DNA of 64,000 bases from an uncultured Pseudomonadota bacterium (GCA_902826775.1 CADEHE010000004.1:230927-294926), one strand, 5' to 3'. Counted from the first letter of the stretch, positions 44,295 to 54,575 are shown. Made by a program: numbers and translations. Notes: generated from the letters alone by a model not told the origin.

Positions 44295-44948
44295 ATGCAA
44301 ACCTCATCACACAGAAACGCCCCGTTGCGCGTGGGCATCGGCGGGCCGGTCGGCTCCGGTAAAACCGCGTTGGTGGAAGCCTTGTGCAAGCGCATGCGCG
44401 ACACATACAACATCGCGGTCGTGACCAACGACATCTATACGAAGGAAGACATGCAGATCTTGGTGCGCGCCCAGGCACTCGCCCCGGAGCGCATCGTCGG
44501 CGTGGAGACGGGCGGCTGTCCGCACACCGCAATCCGAGAAGATGCTTCCATCAATTTGGAGGCGGTGGATCAACTCACCAAGCGGTTCGCCGGTTTGGAA
44601 GTAATCTTCGTCGAAAGCGGCGGCGACAACCTGGCGGCGACCTTCAGCCCGGAACTGTCCGATCTTACGCTCTACGTCATCGACGTCGCTGGGGGCGAAA
44701 AGATTCCACGCAAGGGCGGGCCGGGTATTACCAAGTCGGACTTGCTCATCATCAACAAGATCGACTTGGCGCCGCACGTCGGCGCTTCGCTCGACGTGAT
44801 GGAGCGCGACACGCGGCGCATGCGTGGTGAGCGACCGTACGTGTTTACCAACCTGAAGGACGGCCACAATGTCGATCGCGTAATCGCTTTTATCGAGAGT
44901 GCCGGTGCTTTGGATATCGCGCGCGGTTCGAGAAGTAAGCCGCAATAG
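44295..44948 (+). CDS. ureG: urease accessory GTPase UreG
   Basis: UreG is a SIMIBI-class GTPase that carries nickel and powers urease activation. The 217-residue protein has the P-loop GPVGSGKT at residues 17-24, the metal-binding [15 protein letters not shown] with the invariant Cys-Pro-His, [18 protein letters not shown], and the specificity motif INKIDL. It lies 25 bases after ureF and ends the urease operon. Confidence 0.97.
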   Translation: MQTSSHRNAPLRVGIGGPVGSGKTALVEALCKRMRDTYNIAVVTNDIYTKEDMQILVRAQALAPERIVGVETGGCPHTAIREDASINLEAVDQLTKRFAGLEVIFVESGGDNLAATFSPELSDLTLYVIDVAGGEKIPRKGGPGITKSDLLIINKIDLAPHVGASLDVMERDTRRMRGERPYVFTNLKDGHNVDRVIAFIESAGALDIARGSRSKPQ

Positions 44949-45012
44949 GCGCGGCGCGCTTTCCTGAGCCATGGTCGGGGGTGTTACTGCGCCGCCCGCA
45001 GCGACGGCACCA

Positions 45013-45603
45013 CTACAGCACTTGCACGCCTTCGTTGTTGAGCAACGTCACCAGCTTGATCAGCGGCAAGCCGATGATGGCGCTTGGATCCTCCGTCTTG
45101 ATGGCTTCGACGAGCGCAATGCCCAGGCTCTCGGCTTTTGCACTGCCTGCGCTGGCGTAAGGTTTGTCGCGCAGCAAGTAGCGTTCGATTTGAGCATCGT
45201 CCAAGCCGCGAAAGCACACCTGGGTAAGGTCGTGGGCTTGCTGTAGACGTCCACTTGCCGTATTCAACACGCTTATTGCGGTAAAGAACGTTGCCTGTTT
45301 TCCGCTGAGTTTACGAAGTTGTGCGCAAGCGCTTGCATGCGAGCCTGGTTTTCCCAGCACTTGGTTGCTGAGCGCGCAAACTTGGTCGGAACCGATGATT
45401 AGTGCGTCCGGATACAACGCGGCAACGCGCTGCGCTTTTGCCGTGGCCAGACGTGTCGCAGTAGCCAGTGGTGCTTCGTCCGGCAATGCTTGCTCGTCCA
45501 CTTCGGGCGCCACAATCTGGAATGTCAGCTGCAGGCGCGCTAGCAACATGCGCCGGTACACCGAGGTGGATGCCAGCACGAGAGATTTGGGCGGCGGTGT
45601 CAC
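45013..45603 (-). CDS. Maf-like nucleotide pyrophosphatase (YceF type)
   Basis: Maf proteins hydrolyse modified or canonical nucleoside triphosphates to monophosphates; the YceF subgroup prefers m7GTP. The 196-residue sequence has the N-terminal LVLASTSVYRRMLLARLQL, IIGSDQVCALSNQVLGKPG with the catalytic acid, and the C-terminal IIGLPLIKLVTLLNNEGV. It starts with GTG. It is divergent from yceD, the conserved order at this locus in betaproteobacteria. Confidence 0.92.
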   Translation of the reverse strand: MTPPPKSLVLASTSVYRRMLLARLQLTFQIVAPEVDEQALPDEAPLATATRLATAKAQRVAALYPDALIIGSDQVCALSNQVLGKPGSHASACAQLRKLSGKQATFFTAISVLNTASGRLQQAHDLTQVCFRGLDDAQIERYLLRDKPYASAGSAKAESLGIALVEAIKTEDPSAIIGLPLIKLVTLLNNEGVQVL

Positions 45604-45650
45604 GGTGATGTTTTGACAGAGGCGGGCGGCAATACTATCATCCGCGCCCT

Positions 45651-46124
45651 ATGTCCGCTCAGGCTGCCGCTGGAGCGCAGATCGACGCGCTACGGCTTAC
45701 ACGTAATCAGGAAACGGTCAGCGGTAAATTTCCCGCCAGCCAGCTTGCGCGAGTGGCGGACTATCTATCCGGCCATGAAGGCGGCGTGGATTACCGTATC
45801 GAAGGCGGCCACGACGCTCGCCATCGCCCGGTAATTCGCTGTATAATCAACGGTTACTTTGATCTCGCCTGCCAACGCTGTCTCCGGCCTATGCGCTTTT
45901 CTGTCTCGACGGACCAGCAGTTCGTGGTGGTGCCGAGCGAAGCCGCAATGCCGGCAGCGGAGGAGGAGGAAGACGATGTCGACTTTGTGGTGGCGGCTCC
46001 GCGCTTGGATGTGCAGGCATTGGTGGAGGACGAGATCATCTTAAGTCTGCCGCTGGCACCGCGGCATGCCGAGGGCGATTGCGTTGCGGGCGGCGGTGAG
46101 CAGGGACCTACCGGCCAGAAATAA
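45651..46124 (+). CDS. yceD: YceD family (DUF177) protein, 23S rRNA accumulation protein
   Basis: YceD proteins are widely encoded just before rpmF and affect 23S rRNA accumulation. This 157-residue copy has the paired cysteines of the family (FDLACQRCLRPM), an acidic middle (AAEEEEDDVDFVV) and EDEIILSLPLAPRH. It is divergent from the Maf gene and stands 55 bases before rpmF. Confidence 0.9.
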   Translation: MSAQAAAGAQIDALRLTRNQETVSGKFPASQLARVADYLSGHEGGVDYRIEGGHDARHRPVIRCIINGYFDLACQRCLRPMRFSVSTDQQFVVVPSEAAMPAAEEEEDDVDFVVAAPRLDVQALVEDEIILSLPLAPRHAEGDCVAGGGEQGPTGQK

Positions 46125-46179
46125 GCTAGTGAACGCAAGTTCGCTCGAGGCGCTTTGAGTTTATCTAAGGAGTCAGATC

Positions 46180-46359
46180 ATGGCAGTTCAGCAAAATAAG
46201 AAGTCACCTTCCAAACGCGGCATGCGCCGCGCGCACGATGCGCTCAGCGCGCAGCCGCTCGCGGTGGAGCCGACCACGGGCGAAGTGCATCTGCGTCATC
46301 ATGTGAGCCCAACGGGCTACTATCGCGGTAAGAAGGTCGTGCCCACCAAGGGTGAGTAA
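46180..46359 (+). CDS. rpmF: 50S ribosomal protein L32
   Basis: L32 is a small basic protein of the large ribosomal subunit. The 59-residue frame begins [20 protein letters not shown] and includes [20 protein letters not shown], the standard L32 pattern without the zinc cysteines. The ribosome site is AAGGAG about 9 bases before ATG. It falls below common length cut-offs for reading frames. Confidence 0.97.
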   Translation: MAVQQNKKSPSKRGMRRAHDALSAQPLAVEPTTGEVHLRHHVSPTGYYRGKKVVPTKGE

Positions 46360-46387
46360 GGATCGCTGCCAGCATTCAGGTTATCCG

Positions 46388-46411
46388 CATTGGTGCAAGC
46401 GTGCATCAATG
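46388..46411. promoter_or_regulatory. inverted repeat upstream of plsX
   Basis: CATTGGTGC (46388-46396) and GCATCAATG (46403-46411) form a 9-bp stem with a single G-T-type mismatch and a 6-base spacer, 46 bases before plsX. It might be an operator or a leader hairpin controlling the fatty-acid genes; no known regulator site is matched. Confidence 0.35.
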
Positions 46412-46456
46412 GGGGCCTGTTAAGTTCGCAGCGCCATTGCCTGCGTAGGCACACTG

Positions 46457-47515
46457 ATGAACGGCGCCAGGACGGTGGCGGTCGACGCGATGGGCGGAGA
46501 TTTCGGGCCGCGCGTCACGGTTCCCGCCAGTGTCGAATTCCTAAAGAGTAATCCTGACTGCCAGGTAATCTTGGTCGGTCAGCAAAGCGCGATAGAAAGT
46601 GAGTTGCGTGGCGCTCAGCACGCCAGCAATCTCGTCATTCGGCACGCGACGGAAACCATTGCCATGGATGAGGAACCGCGTACTGCCATGCGCAAACGCG
46701 ATGCATCGATGCGCGTTGCCATCGACTTGGTCAAGAGCGGTGAAGCGGCGGCCTGTGTTTCGGCCGGTAATACCGGCGCATTGGTTGCGGTCTCGCGTTT
46801 TGTGCTGAAGATGCTGCCGGGCATTGACCGGCCGGCTATCACCACCACTTTGCCGACGCTGCGCGGGCGCACCTATGTGCTCGACCTCGGCGGTAACATC
46901 AACTGCACGTCGGAACACTTGTTGCAGTTTGCCATCATGGGTTCGATTCTTGCATCCGCAGTGGATCAGCTCGAGCGGCCCAGTGTTGGTTTGCTTAACA
47001 TCGGACAAGAAGCAATCAAAGGCAGCGAAGTCATTAAGCAAGCAGCCGACTTGCTGCGCGCAACCGATCACATCAATTTCCACGGTTACGTTGAAGGCAA
47101 CGACATTTACCAGGGCACCACTGACGTCGTGGTCTGCGATGGTTTCATCGGCAACATCGCGCTAAAGACCTCGGAGGGATTGGCGCATATGCTGGCGCAG
47201 ATTCTGCGCGAGGAATTTAGCCGCGGCTGGAGTCGCAAGCTGATGTATCTCTTGGCCAGTCCGGTGATCAACGCATTCAAGCATCGTGTCGACAAGCGGC
47301 GCTACAACGGCGGCAGCCTGCTTGGGCTGCGCGGTATCGTCGTCAAGAGCCACGGCTCGGCGGATGCGTATGGGTTCCAGCACGCAATCGAAGTCGCCAT
47401 CAAAGAGGTTCGCCGCAACGTGGTCGAGCACATCGGCGCCGAACTGGCGCGTTTGCCGCTCGCAACGGCGCGGGCGCCGCACGAACAATTGGAGAGCCAA
47501 GGAGAGGCCGCCTGA
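46457..47515 (+). CDS. plsX: phosphate acyltransferase PlsX
   Basis: PlsX makes acyl-phosphate from acyl-ACP for phospholipid synthesis. The 352-residue protein has [19 protein letters not shown] at the start, [35 protein letters not shown] and [16 protein letters not shown]. Its TGA overlaps the fabH ATG by one base. It is the first enzyme gene of the fab cluster. Confidence 0.97.
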   Translation: MNGARTVAVDAMGGDFGPRVTVPASVEFLKSNPDCQVILVGQQSAIESELRGAQHASNLVIRHATETIAMDEEPRTAMRKRDASMRVAIDLVKSGEAAACVSAGNTGALVAVSRFVLKMLPGIDRPAITTTLPTLRGRTYVLDLGGNINCTSEHLLQFAIMGSILASAVDQLERPSVGLLNIGQEAIKGSEVIKQAADLLRATDHINFHGYVEGNDIYQGTTDVVVCDGFIGNIALKTSEGLAHMLAQILREEFSRGWSRKLMYLLASPVINAFKHRVDKRRYNGGSLLGLRGIVVKSHGSADAYGFQHAIEVAIKEVRRNVVEHIGAELARLPLATARAPHEQLESQGEAA

Positions 47516-48534
47516 TGGTGCGCAGCCGTGTAGTCGGCACTGGCAGCTATTTGCCCGCCAACGTTCTGACCAATCAAGCATTGGCGCAGCGTATGGATAC
47601 CTCCGACGAGTGGATAGTCGCGCGCACCGGCATCCGGCAACGCCACATCGCAGCGGATGACGAGTTTGTCAGCGACCTCGCCCTGCACGCTAGCCGGGCA
47701 GCATTGGAAGCGGCCGGCGTGCGCGCCGAGCAGATCGATTTGATCGTTCTGGCTACTTCGACGCCGGACATGATTTTCCCCAGTAGCGCCTGCCTATTGC
47801 AAGCCAAACTTGGCATCAAAGGCGGCGCCGCGTTCGATGTGCAAGCGGTGTGCTCCGGGTTCGTGTATGCGCTCGCCACCGCCGATGCACTGATGCGCAC
47901 CGGGCAATACCGCTACGCGCTGGTCATCGGTGCTGAAGTGTTCTCGCGCATACTCGATTGGTCGGATCGCGGCACCTGCGTGTTGTTCGGCGATGGCGCC
48001 GGCGCGGTGGTGCTGGCTCGCGAGGAGGGATTGGACGTCGCTTCATCTGGTCTCGCCGGACTCGGCACCGCGTCCTCACGCCATGGACCGCCTGGAATCC
48101 TGTCTAGCCATCTCCACGCGGACGGCAGTTACAGCGATATACTGTGCGTACCGGGCACAGTAAACGCTGGAAAGGTATACGGCACGCCATTTCTAAGGAT
48201 GGATGGTGGGGCAGTATTTAAGTTTGCCGTGCGCGTCTTGGACGAAGTCGGGCGTGAAGCGCTCAGTGCTAACGCCATGACACCAGAGCAGGTCGATTGG
48301 CTCATCCCGCACCAGGCCAATGTTCGCATCCTGGATGCCACAGCAAAGCGCATGGGCATTCCTGAAAGCAAGGTGGTGGTCACGGTAGACCAACACGCCA
48401 ACACTTCTGCCGCATCGATTCCGCTGGCGTTTGACTTGGCGACGCGTGACGGGCGCATTCGCGGCGGGCAGCATGTGCTGATGCTGGGCGTCGGCGGCGG
48501 TTTTACTTGGGGCGGCGTGTTGTTAAGGACTTAA
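47515..48534 (+). CDS. fabH: 3-oxoacyl-ACP synthase III
   Basis: FabH condenses acetyl-CoA with malonyl-ACP to start fatty-acid synthesis. The 339-residue protein has the catalytic C113 in [12 protein letters not shown], and the His and Asn of the triad in [11 protein letters not shown] and [14 protein letters not shown]. It is translationally coupled to plsX and lies 4 bases before fabD. Confidence 0.97.
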   Translation: MVRSRVVGTGSYLPANVLTNQALAQRMDTSDEWIVARTGIRQRHIAADDEFVSDLALHASRAALEAAGVRAEQIDLIVLATSTPDMIFPSSACLLQAKLGIKGGAAFDVQAVCSGFVYALATADALMRTGQYRYALVIGAEVFSRILDWSDRGTCVLFGDGAGAVVLAREEGLDVASSGLAGLGTASSRHGPPGILSSHLHADGSYSDILCVPGTVNAGKVYGTPFLRMDGGAVFKFAVRVLDEVGREALSANAMTPEQVDWLIPHQANVRILDATAKRMGIPESKVVVTVDQHANTSAASIPLAFDLATRDGRIRGGQHVLMLGVGGGFTWGGVLLRT

Positions 48535-48538
48535 TTTA

Positions 48539-49477
48539 ATGGCTCAGTCATTCGCATTCGCATTTCCCGGGCAAGGCTCGCAGTCGGTCGGCATGATGCA
48601 GAGTTTTGCCGCACTGCCGGTCGTACGCCATGCCTTTGCAGAGGCTTCGGAGGCGTTGCGTCAAGATTTGTGGAGCATGGTCGAGACGGGTCCGGCGGAA
48701 GCGCTCAGTGCGACAGTCAATACGCAACCGGTGATGTTAACGGCGGATATCGCGATCTATCGACTTTGGCGCGAACGCGGCGGTGCTGCCCCGGTGGCCA
48801 TGGCGGGGCACAGCCTGGGCGAGTACGCAGCGCTGGTTGCCGCCGAGGCGCTACCGCTCGGCGTGGCGGTTGCCTTAGTGCGCGAACGCGCGCAATTAAT
48901 GCAATCCGCCGTTCCGGAAGGGCAAGGGGCGATCGCCGCTATCTTGGGCTTAGATGACGCCGGCATTGCTGCTGCATGCGCCGAGGCGGCTCAAGGCGAG
49001 ATTGTGCAGCCGGCGAACTTCAACGCGCCGGGGCAAGTAGTCATCGCTGGACATGCTAGCGCGGTGCAACGCGCCATGGAAGCGGCCAAAGCGAAGGGTG
49101 CCAAGCGCGCTATCGTGCTGCCGATGAGTATTCCCGCACACTGCCTATTGATGAAACCGGCCGCGTTGCAGTTCGGTCCGCGCCTGACGGCAACGCAGAT
49201 AAAGCTGCCGCAGCCGCGTGTACTGCAAAATGCGACGCTGCGCTACGCCGCGAGCGAAGCGGAGCTGAGTCAGGCGCTGATCGATCAGATCTACAATCCA
49301 GTGCGTTGGGCCGCCACCGTGAAAGCGTTTGCCGACGAGGGCGTGACGCAATTGATTGAATGCGGCCCGGGCAAGGTGCTCACCCCGCTCGCAAAGCGTA
49401 TCGATGAGCGCATTTCCGGAGTTTCACTGCACGATCTCGCTTCGCTCGAAGCCGCTCTCACGCAAATCCAATCATGA
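48539..49477 (+). CDS. fabD: malonyl-CoA:ACP transacylase
   Basis: FabD moves malonyl from CoA to ACP. The 312-residue protein starts FAFAFPGQGSQSVGMM and has the nucleophile S92 in AGHSLGEYAAL and the catalytic His in MSIPAHCLLM; the late block NPVRWAATVKAFADEGV is typical. Its last four bases overlap the fabG ATG. Confidence 0.97.
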   Translation: MAQSFAFAFPGQGSQSVGMMQSFAALPVVRHAFAEASEALRQDLWSMVETGPAEALSATVNTQPVMLTADIAIYRLWRERGGAAPVAMAGHSLGEYAALVAAEALPLGVAVALVRERAQLMQSAVPEGQGAIAAILGLDDAGIAAACAEAAQGEIVQPANFNAPGQVVIAGHASAVQRAMEAAKAKGAKRAIVLPMSIPAHCLLMKPAALQFGPRLTATQIKLPQPRVLQNATLRYAASEAELSQALIDQIYNPVRWAATVKAFADEGVTQLIECGPGKVLTPLAKRIDERISGVSLHDLASLEAALTQIQS

Positions 49478-50226
49478 CCAGCACTGCATTAGAAGGACAA
49501 GTCGCATTGGTAACCGGCGCCAGCCGCGGCATTGGCAAGGCCATCGCGCTGGATCTGGCAAAGCAAGGCGTCATAGTCGTAGGCACGGCAACGTCCGACA
49601 ATGGCGCGGCGCAGATTGAAAAGTACCTGCAGGATCACTGCGGTCGCGGTGGCGGTCTGCAGTTGGATGTGAACAACGCCGAGCGTATCAATGTCGTTGT
49701 AGAAGAAGTGCAACAACGCTTCGGCGCACTGAGCATTCTGGTGAACAACGCGGGTGTCACGCGCGATAATCTGCTGCTGCGCATGAAAGACGAAGAGTGG
49801 GACGACATCCTCGGCACCAACTTGAAAGCGGTATTCCGCTTGAGCCGCGCGGTGCTGCGCGGCATGATGAAAGCGCGCTTCGGGCGAATTATCAACATCA
49901 CTTCGGTCGTCGGTGTTTCCGGGAACGCTGGCCAAAGCAACTACGCGGCTGCCAAGGCGGGCATGATCGGTTTTACCAAATCGCTCGCGCGCGAAGTGGC
50001 AAGCCGCAATATCACCTGCAATTGCGTCGCGCCCGGCTTTATTGAAACGGATATGACGCGAGCCTTGAGCCAGGAACAGCAGCAACAACTGCTGAACACG
50101 ATCCCCTTGGCGAGACTCGGCTCGGGTGAGGATATTGCCGCTGCGGTGAACTACCTCGCAGGGCCGGGCGGCGCCTACGTCACCGGCACGACCTTGCACG
50201 TGAATGGCGGTATGTACATGCCGTAA
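49474..50226 (+). CDS. fabG: 3-oxoacyl-ACP reductase
   Basis: FabG reduces 3-oxoacyl-ACP with NADPH. The 250-residue short-chain dehydrogenase has the cofactor loop GASRGIGKAIA, the NNAG motif, the catalytic Ser in INITSVVGVSG and the Tyr-Lys pair in SNYAAAKAGMIG, and the end GGMYMP. It overlaps fabD by ATGA. Confidence 0.97.
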   Translation: MTSTALEGQVALVTGASRGIGKAIALDLAKQGVIVVGTATSDNGAAQIEKYLQDHCGRGGGLQLDVNNAERINVVVEEVQQRFGALSILVNNAGVTRDNLLLRMKDEEWDDILGTNLKAVFRLSRAVLRGMMKARFGRIINITSVVGVSGNAGQSNYAAAKAGMIGFTKSLAREVASRNITCNCVAPGFIETDMTRALSQEQQQQLLNTIPLARLGSGEDIAAAVNYLAGPGGAYVTGTTLHVNGGMYMP

Positions 50227-50310
50227 CGCCTCGAACTTATTCAGGAATCCAACTTTAGCTCTGCAGTAGTCTGATAAAATACCGCCACCTAATTTAGGGA
50301 AGGAGATGCA

Positions 50311-50550
50311 ATGGAAAATCTCGAACAGCGAGTCAAAAAAATCGTCGCCGAGCAACTCGGCATCAACGAAGCCGATGTCAAAACGGAATCGTCCTTCGTC
50401 GATGACCTCGGCGCAGACTCGCTCGATACCGTGGAACTGGTGATGGCGCTCGAAGAAGAGTTCGAGTGCGAGATCCCGGATGAAGAAGCAGAAAAGATCA
50501 CCAACGTTCAGCAGGCCATTGACTACATCAAGTCGCACCTGAAGTCCTAA
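50311..50550 (+). CDS. acpP: acyl carrier protein
   Basis: ACP carries growing acyl chains on a phosphopantetheine arm attached to S37 in [18 protein letters not shown]. The acidic 79-residue protein has the usual four-helix pattern. A strong ribosome site (GGAAGGAGA) lies before the ATG, in line with high expression. It lies 84 bases after fabG and 19 before fabF. Confidence 0.98.
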   Translation: MENLEQRVKKIVAEQLGINEADVKTESSFVDDLGADSLDTVELVMALEEEFECEIPDEEAEKITNVQQAIDYIKSHLKS

Positions 50551-50569
50551 CTCAACAGCACCCTTCATC

Positions 50570-51808
50570 GTGTCACGTCGCCGCGTTGCAATAACCGGTC
50601 TAGGCATCATTTCGCCGATTGGAATCGGCTTAAGCGATAACTGGCGCAACGCCGTCGCCGGTCGCTCCGGCATCGGCCGCATCACGCGGTTCGACGCGTC
50701 GGCGATTGCCACGCAAATCGCCGGCGAAGTTCATGGCTTCGAAGTCGACAAGTATTTGTCCGCCAAAGAGGCGCGCCGCTTCGACGTGTTCATTCATTAC
50801 GGGCTGGCTGCCGGCATCGAGGCCATCAAAGACGCCGGCTTGCCCGATGCAAATCTCGATAAGGAGCGCATTGGCATCAACATCGGTTCCGGCATCGGCG
50901 GCATCTCCATGATCGAGGAGACGCACAACGTGCTGCTCGAGTCGGGGCCGCGGCGCGTGTCGCCATTTTTTATTCCCGGCAGCATCATTAACATGATTTC
51001 CGGGCAGCTTTCGATTATGTTCGGCTTTCAAGGTCCGAACTTGGCGATGGTGACGGCATGCACGACGGCGACGCATTGCATCGGCGAATCCGGACGCATC
51101 ATTCAGTACGGCGACGCCGACATCATGATCGCCGGTGGTGCGGAATCGTCCATCACGCCGTTGTGCCTTGCGGGCTTCGCATCCGCGCGCGCGCTGAGCA
51201 CCCGCAACGATGATCCCGCCGCGGCCAGCCGTCCTTGGGACAAGGATCGTGACGGTTTCGTGCTGGGCGAGGGCGCCGGCGTGCTGGTATTGGAGGAAAT
51301 GGAGCATGCCAAAGCGCGCGGCGCGCGCATTTACGCGGAGCTGGCTGGATTTGGCATGAGCGCCGACGCCCATCACATCACCGCACCTATGGAAGACGGT
51401 GAGGGCGCGCGCCGCTGCATGGCGAATGCGCTAAAGGATGCGCGTCTCAACGCCGACCAGGTGCAGTACGTCAACGCCCACGGCACGTCCACTCCGCTTG
51501 GCGACTTGGCCGAAACAATTGCCGTCAAGCGTTGCTTCGGCGAACACGCCAAGAAAATCGCCGTGAGTTCGACCAAATCCATGACGGGCCATCTGCTTGG
51601 CGCCGCCGGCGGCGTCGAGGCGGTCTATTCCGCCATGGCCGTGCGCGACCAAATCGCCCCGCCTACCATCAATATCATTGAACAGGATTCGCAGTGCGAT
51701 CTCGACTTTGTGCCCAACCAAGCACGCGAGATGCGCATCGATGCAGCGCTGTCAAACTCTTTTGGTTTTGGCGGCACCAACGGCACTTTGGTTTTCACCA
51801 AGGTTTAG
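50570..51808 (+). CDS. fabF: 3-oxoacyl-ACP synthase II
   Basis: FabF performs chain-elongating condensations. The 412-residue protein has the catalytic C164 in VTACTTATHCIGESG and the two histidines in VNAHGTSTPLGD and SSTKSMTGHLLGAAGG. It begins with GTG (MSRRRVAITGLG). No pabC gene follows, unlike the enterobacterial order; mltG comes next. Confidence 0.96.
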   Translation: MSRRRVAITGLGIISPIGIGLSDNWRNAVAGRSGIGRITRFDASAIATQIAGEVHGFEVDKYLSAKEARRFDVFIHYGLAAGIEAIKDAGLPDANLDKERIGINIGSGIGGISMIEETHNVLLESGPRRVSPFFIPGSIINMISGQLSIMFGFQGPNLAMVTACTTATHCIGESGRIIQYGDADIMIAGGAESSITPLCLAGFASARALSTRNDDPAAASRPWDKDRDGFVLGEGAGVLVLEEMEHAKARGARIYAELAGFGMSADAHHITAPMEDGEGARRCMANALKDARLNADQVQYVNAHGTSTPLGDLAETIAVKRCFGEHAKKIAVSSTKSMTGHLLGAAGGVEAVYSAMAVRDQIAPPTINIIEQDSQCDLDFVPNQAREMRIDAALSNSFGFGGTNGTLVFTKV

Positions 51809-51891
51809 GCGCCATGCGGCAGCAGCCTAAGCGGCGCTGCCGGCTGCAGCGAAAGCATGTATGCTTGAGCGGCCCTGTTTTCTAATCCACC

Positions 51892-52881
51892 ATGATACGC
51901 AAGCTTATTTGGTTGATCGCGCTTGGGCTGATCGTTGGCGCTGGCGCCTTCGTGCATCTGAGCTATTTTGCCAGGCAGCCTCTGACGTTGCCGCAGCAGC
52001 CGTTTGAATTTTCCGTTCAGCCTGGGCAGAGCTTGCGTCAAGTTGCCCGCGAATTGACACGCACAGGCCTGCTGCCGGAACCCTACCGCTTCGCACTGAC
52101 GGCGCGACTGCTGCAGAAATCGACCAGCATCAAAGCCGGTGATTACGAAATAACCGAGGCCCTGACGCCCACCGAGCTGCTGGAAAAAATGATCCGCGGT
52201 GACGTCAAGCAAGTGGGCATTACCTTTATCGAAGGCCATACCTTTGCGCAGATGCGCAAAGCGCTCGATGAGCATCCCCATTTGATTCATGCAACCAAAG
52301 ACCTGCCCGAGGCCGAACTGCTTGCTCTAGTTGGCGCAGCCGAATCGCATCCGGAGGGTCTGTTCTTTCCCGAAACCTATCGCTTTCACAAGGGCGCGAG
52401 CGATGTGGAAATCCTGAAGCGCGCGTACAAAGATATGCAAACCCACCTAACCCGTCTGTGGGACGCGCGCGCCGCGGATTTGCCGCTCAAATCGCCTTAC
52501 GAAGCGCTCATTCTGGCATCGGTCGTAGAGAAAGAAACCGGGCAGGCCTCGGAGCGGCCGCAAATTGCGGCAGTATTTGTCAATCGGTTGAACAGCAATA
52601 TGCGTTTGCAGACCGATCCAACGGTGATATACGGTCTTGGCGCAAGCTTTGACGGCAATTTGACCAAAGCACACCTTAGGGCGGATACACCCTACAACAC
52701 CTACACACGCGGCGGCTTGCCGCCGACGCCGATTGCCGCGCCAGGATTGGGCGCGTTGGCGGCGGCACTGCAGCCTGCCAAAGGACCGTGGCTGTACTTC
52801 GTCAGCCGTGGCGACGGCACGCATTTCTTTTCAAGCACGTTGGCGGAGCACAATAAGGCCGTCGCGCAGTATCAGAAGTAG
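51892..52881 (+). CDS. mltG: endolytic murein transglycosylase MltG (YceG)
   Basis: MltG cleaves nascent peptidoglycan strands and sets glycan length. The 329-residue protein has one N-terminal membrane anchor (LIWLIALGLIVGAGAFVHLSYFA), a LysM-like region (FSVQPGQSLRQVARELT) and the catalytic domain with the glutamate in ILASVVEKETGQASERP, then LQTDPTVIYGLG and YNTYTRGGLPPTPIAAPG. Confidence 0.95.
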   Translation: MIRKLIWLIALGLIVGAGAFVHLSYFARQPLTLPQQPFEFSVQPGQSLRQVARELTRTGLLPEPYRFALTARLLQKSTSIKAGDYEITEALTPTELLEKMIRGDVKQVGITFIEGHTFAQMRKALDEHPHLIHATKDLPEAELLALVGAAESHPEGLFFPETYRFHKGASDVEILKRAYKDMQTHLTRLWDARAADLPLKSPYEALILASVVEKETGQASERPQIAAVFVNRLNSNMRLQTDPTVIYGLGASFDGNLTKAHLRADTPYNTYTRGGLPPTPIAAPGLGALAAALQPAKGPWLYFVSRGDGTHFFSSTLAEHNKAVAQYQK

Positions 52882-52924
52882 CTCAGAGTTTAGCTAGATC
52901 CGTTAACGACGCGAACGCAACCAG

Positions 52925-53539
52925 ATGGCCCGCGGCAAACTCATCACCCTGGACGGCATCGATGGCGCGGGCAAGAGCTCGCATATCGCCACTACGGTCG
53001 AGCTCATTCGGCGTGAAAAGAATGTTGAGGTGGTCAGCACCCGCGAACCTGGCGGCACGCCGCTAGGGGAAAAGATCCGCGCGCTGCTGCTGCATGAATC
53101 GATGCGTGCTGAGACCGAATTGCTGCTCATGTTTGCGGCGCGCTGTGAACACCTCCGCGAGGTCATCGAGCCGGCATTGCAGCGCGGTGCCTGGGTGGTA
53201 TCGGATCGTTTCACGGACGCGAGCTTTGCCTATCAAGGTGGTGGTCGTGGCATCGCCCCGAATCGCATCGAGATATTGGAGCGCTGGGTGCAGGGAGAAC
53301 TGCAGCCGGACCTGACCCTGCTGTTCGATATCGATGCCGCGGGCGCGCGGGCGCGCTTGGCCGCAAGCGGCACTGCGACGGACCGCTTCGAGGTGGAGCA
53401 AGCTGCGTTTTTCGAGCGCGTAAGGGCCGCCTATTTGGCGCGTGCGCACGCCTTTCCCGAGCGCATCCGGGTGATCGATTCGAGCGCGACGCTGCATCGC
53501 GTCTCGGAGCAAGTCACCCACGCATTGCTTAGCCTATGA
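52925..53539 (+). CDS. tmk: thymidylate kinase
   Basis: Tmk phosphorylates dTMP to dTDP. The 204-residue protein has the P-loop LDGIDGAGKSSH, the dTMP-binding STREPGGTPLGEKIR, SDRFTDASFAYQGGGRG and a LID region around RLAASGTATDRFE. The four-base overlap with holB (ATGA) indicates coupling. Confidence 0.96.
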   Translation: MARGKLITLDGIDGAGKSSHIATTVELIRREKNVEVVSTREPGGTPLGEKIRALLLHESMRAETELLLMFAARCEHLREVIEPALQRGAWVVSDRFTDASFAYQGGGRGIAPNRIEILERWVQGELQPDLTLLFDIDAAGARARLAASGTATDRFEVEQAAFFERVRAAYLARAHAFPERIRVIDSSATLHRVSEQVTHALLSL

Positions 53540-54543
53540 ACTGGCTCTTTCCTTGGCAGGATGCGCTCTGGCTGCAGCACATGCCGGCGGCAGCGCAGCG
53601 TCATCATGCCCTCTTGTTGCGTGGGCCGCGCGGCGTTGGCAAGCGCCGCTTCGCAGAGGTAATAGGCCAAAGTTTGCTTTGCATGGCGCCGGCTAAGTCG
53701 GCGCTGCCCTGCGGCGCGTGCCAGGCATGTGGCTGGATCGCGCAAGCACAACATCCGGACTTTCTGCTGATCGAGCCGCGCATCGATGCGGATGCGGAAG
53801 GGGAAGGCGCGGGCACCGCGAAGAAGGCACCCGCTCAAGTCAAAGTCGATCAAATTCGCGAAGTTGTCGGCAAGCTCGCCCTATCCACCCATCAAGGCGG
53901 GCGTCGCATCGTGCTGATCGATCCGGCGGAGGGCATGAACGCCCATGCGGCGAACGCGCTGCTCAAGACACTCGAAGAACCGCCTGGCGGCACGCTGTTC
54001 CTGCTGGTGAATCACCAGTGTGGCGCGTTGCAGGCGACCATAGTCAGCCGTTGCCGCGCGTTGGATTTGGCCATTCCGGCCCCCGCGCAAGCACTCGCGT
54101 GGCTGCACCAGCAGGGCGTTGCTGAAGAATCGGCGCGGCTGGCATTGGCGCTGGCCGGTGGCGCACCCTTGCTGGCGCTCGAGAAAGCCGCACCCGAAGC
54201 GCGCGCGCGCCTGCAAACGCTGTTGTCGATACTGCAGCTAGGCTCGAGCATGGATCCTATCGCGCAGGCGGAGCGCTTAGCGCAGTACGGCGCCGCCGAA
54301 ATTGTGGAGGGCATGCAAACCTGGAGCCATGACCTCACCGCGCGTAAGCTGGGACAAGCGATCAGCTATCACGTCGACTGCGCGGACAGCCTGGCGCGCA
54401 CCGCCACAGATGCTCGCATCGAAGATTTGCTTGCGTTGCAGCGCAAGCTGCTCGACGCCAAACGCTTAGCCGGTCACCCGCTCAATACGCGCTTGGTTGC
54501 CGAGGATTTGCTGCTGGCATACCGGGATGCCTGCGGCGGTTGA
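53536..54543 (+). CDS. holB: DNA polymerase III subunit delta'
   Basis: Delta' is the stator subunit of the clamp loader that places the beta clamp on DNA. The 335-residue protein begins FPWQDALWLQHMPAAAQRHHALLLRGPRGVGKRRFAEV, has the zinc-type cysteines in CGACQACGW, VDQIREVVGKLALSTHQGGRRIVLIDPAE and the SRC-like motif IVSRCRALDL. tatD follows after 32 bases; a pilZ gene often found here is absent. Confidence 0.95.
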   Translation: MNWLFPWQDALWLQHMPAAAQRHHALLLRGPRGVGKRRFAEVIGQSLLCMAPAKSALPCGACQACGWIAQAQHPDFLLIEPRIDADAEGEGAGTAKKAPAQVKVDQIREVVGKLALSTHQGGRRIVLIDPAEGMNAHAANALLKTLEEPPGGTLFLLVNHQCGALQATIVSRCRALDLAIPAPAQALAWLHQQGVAEESARLALALAGGAPLLALEKAAPEARARLQTLLSILQLGSSMDPIAQAERLAQYGAAEIVEGMQTWSHDLTARKLGQAISYHVDCADSLARTATDARIEDLLALQRKLLDAKRLAGHPLNTRLVAEDLLLAYRDACGG

Positions 54544-54575
54544 AAGCAAACTCAGCCGCCAATAGCTAAGCAGAA

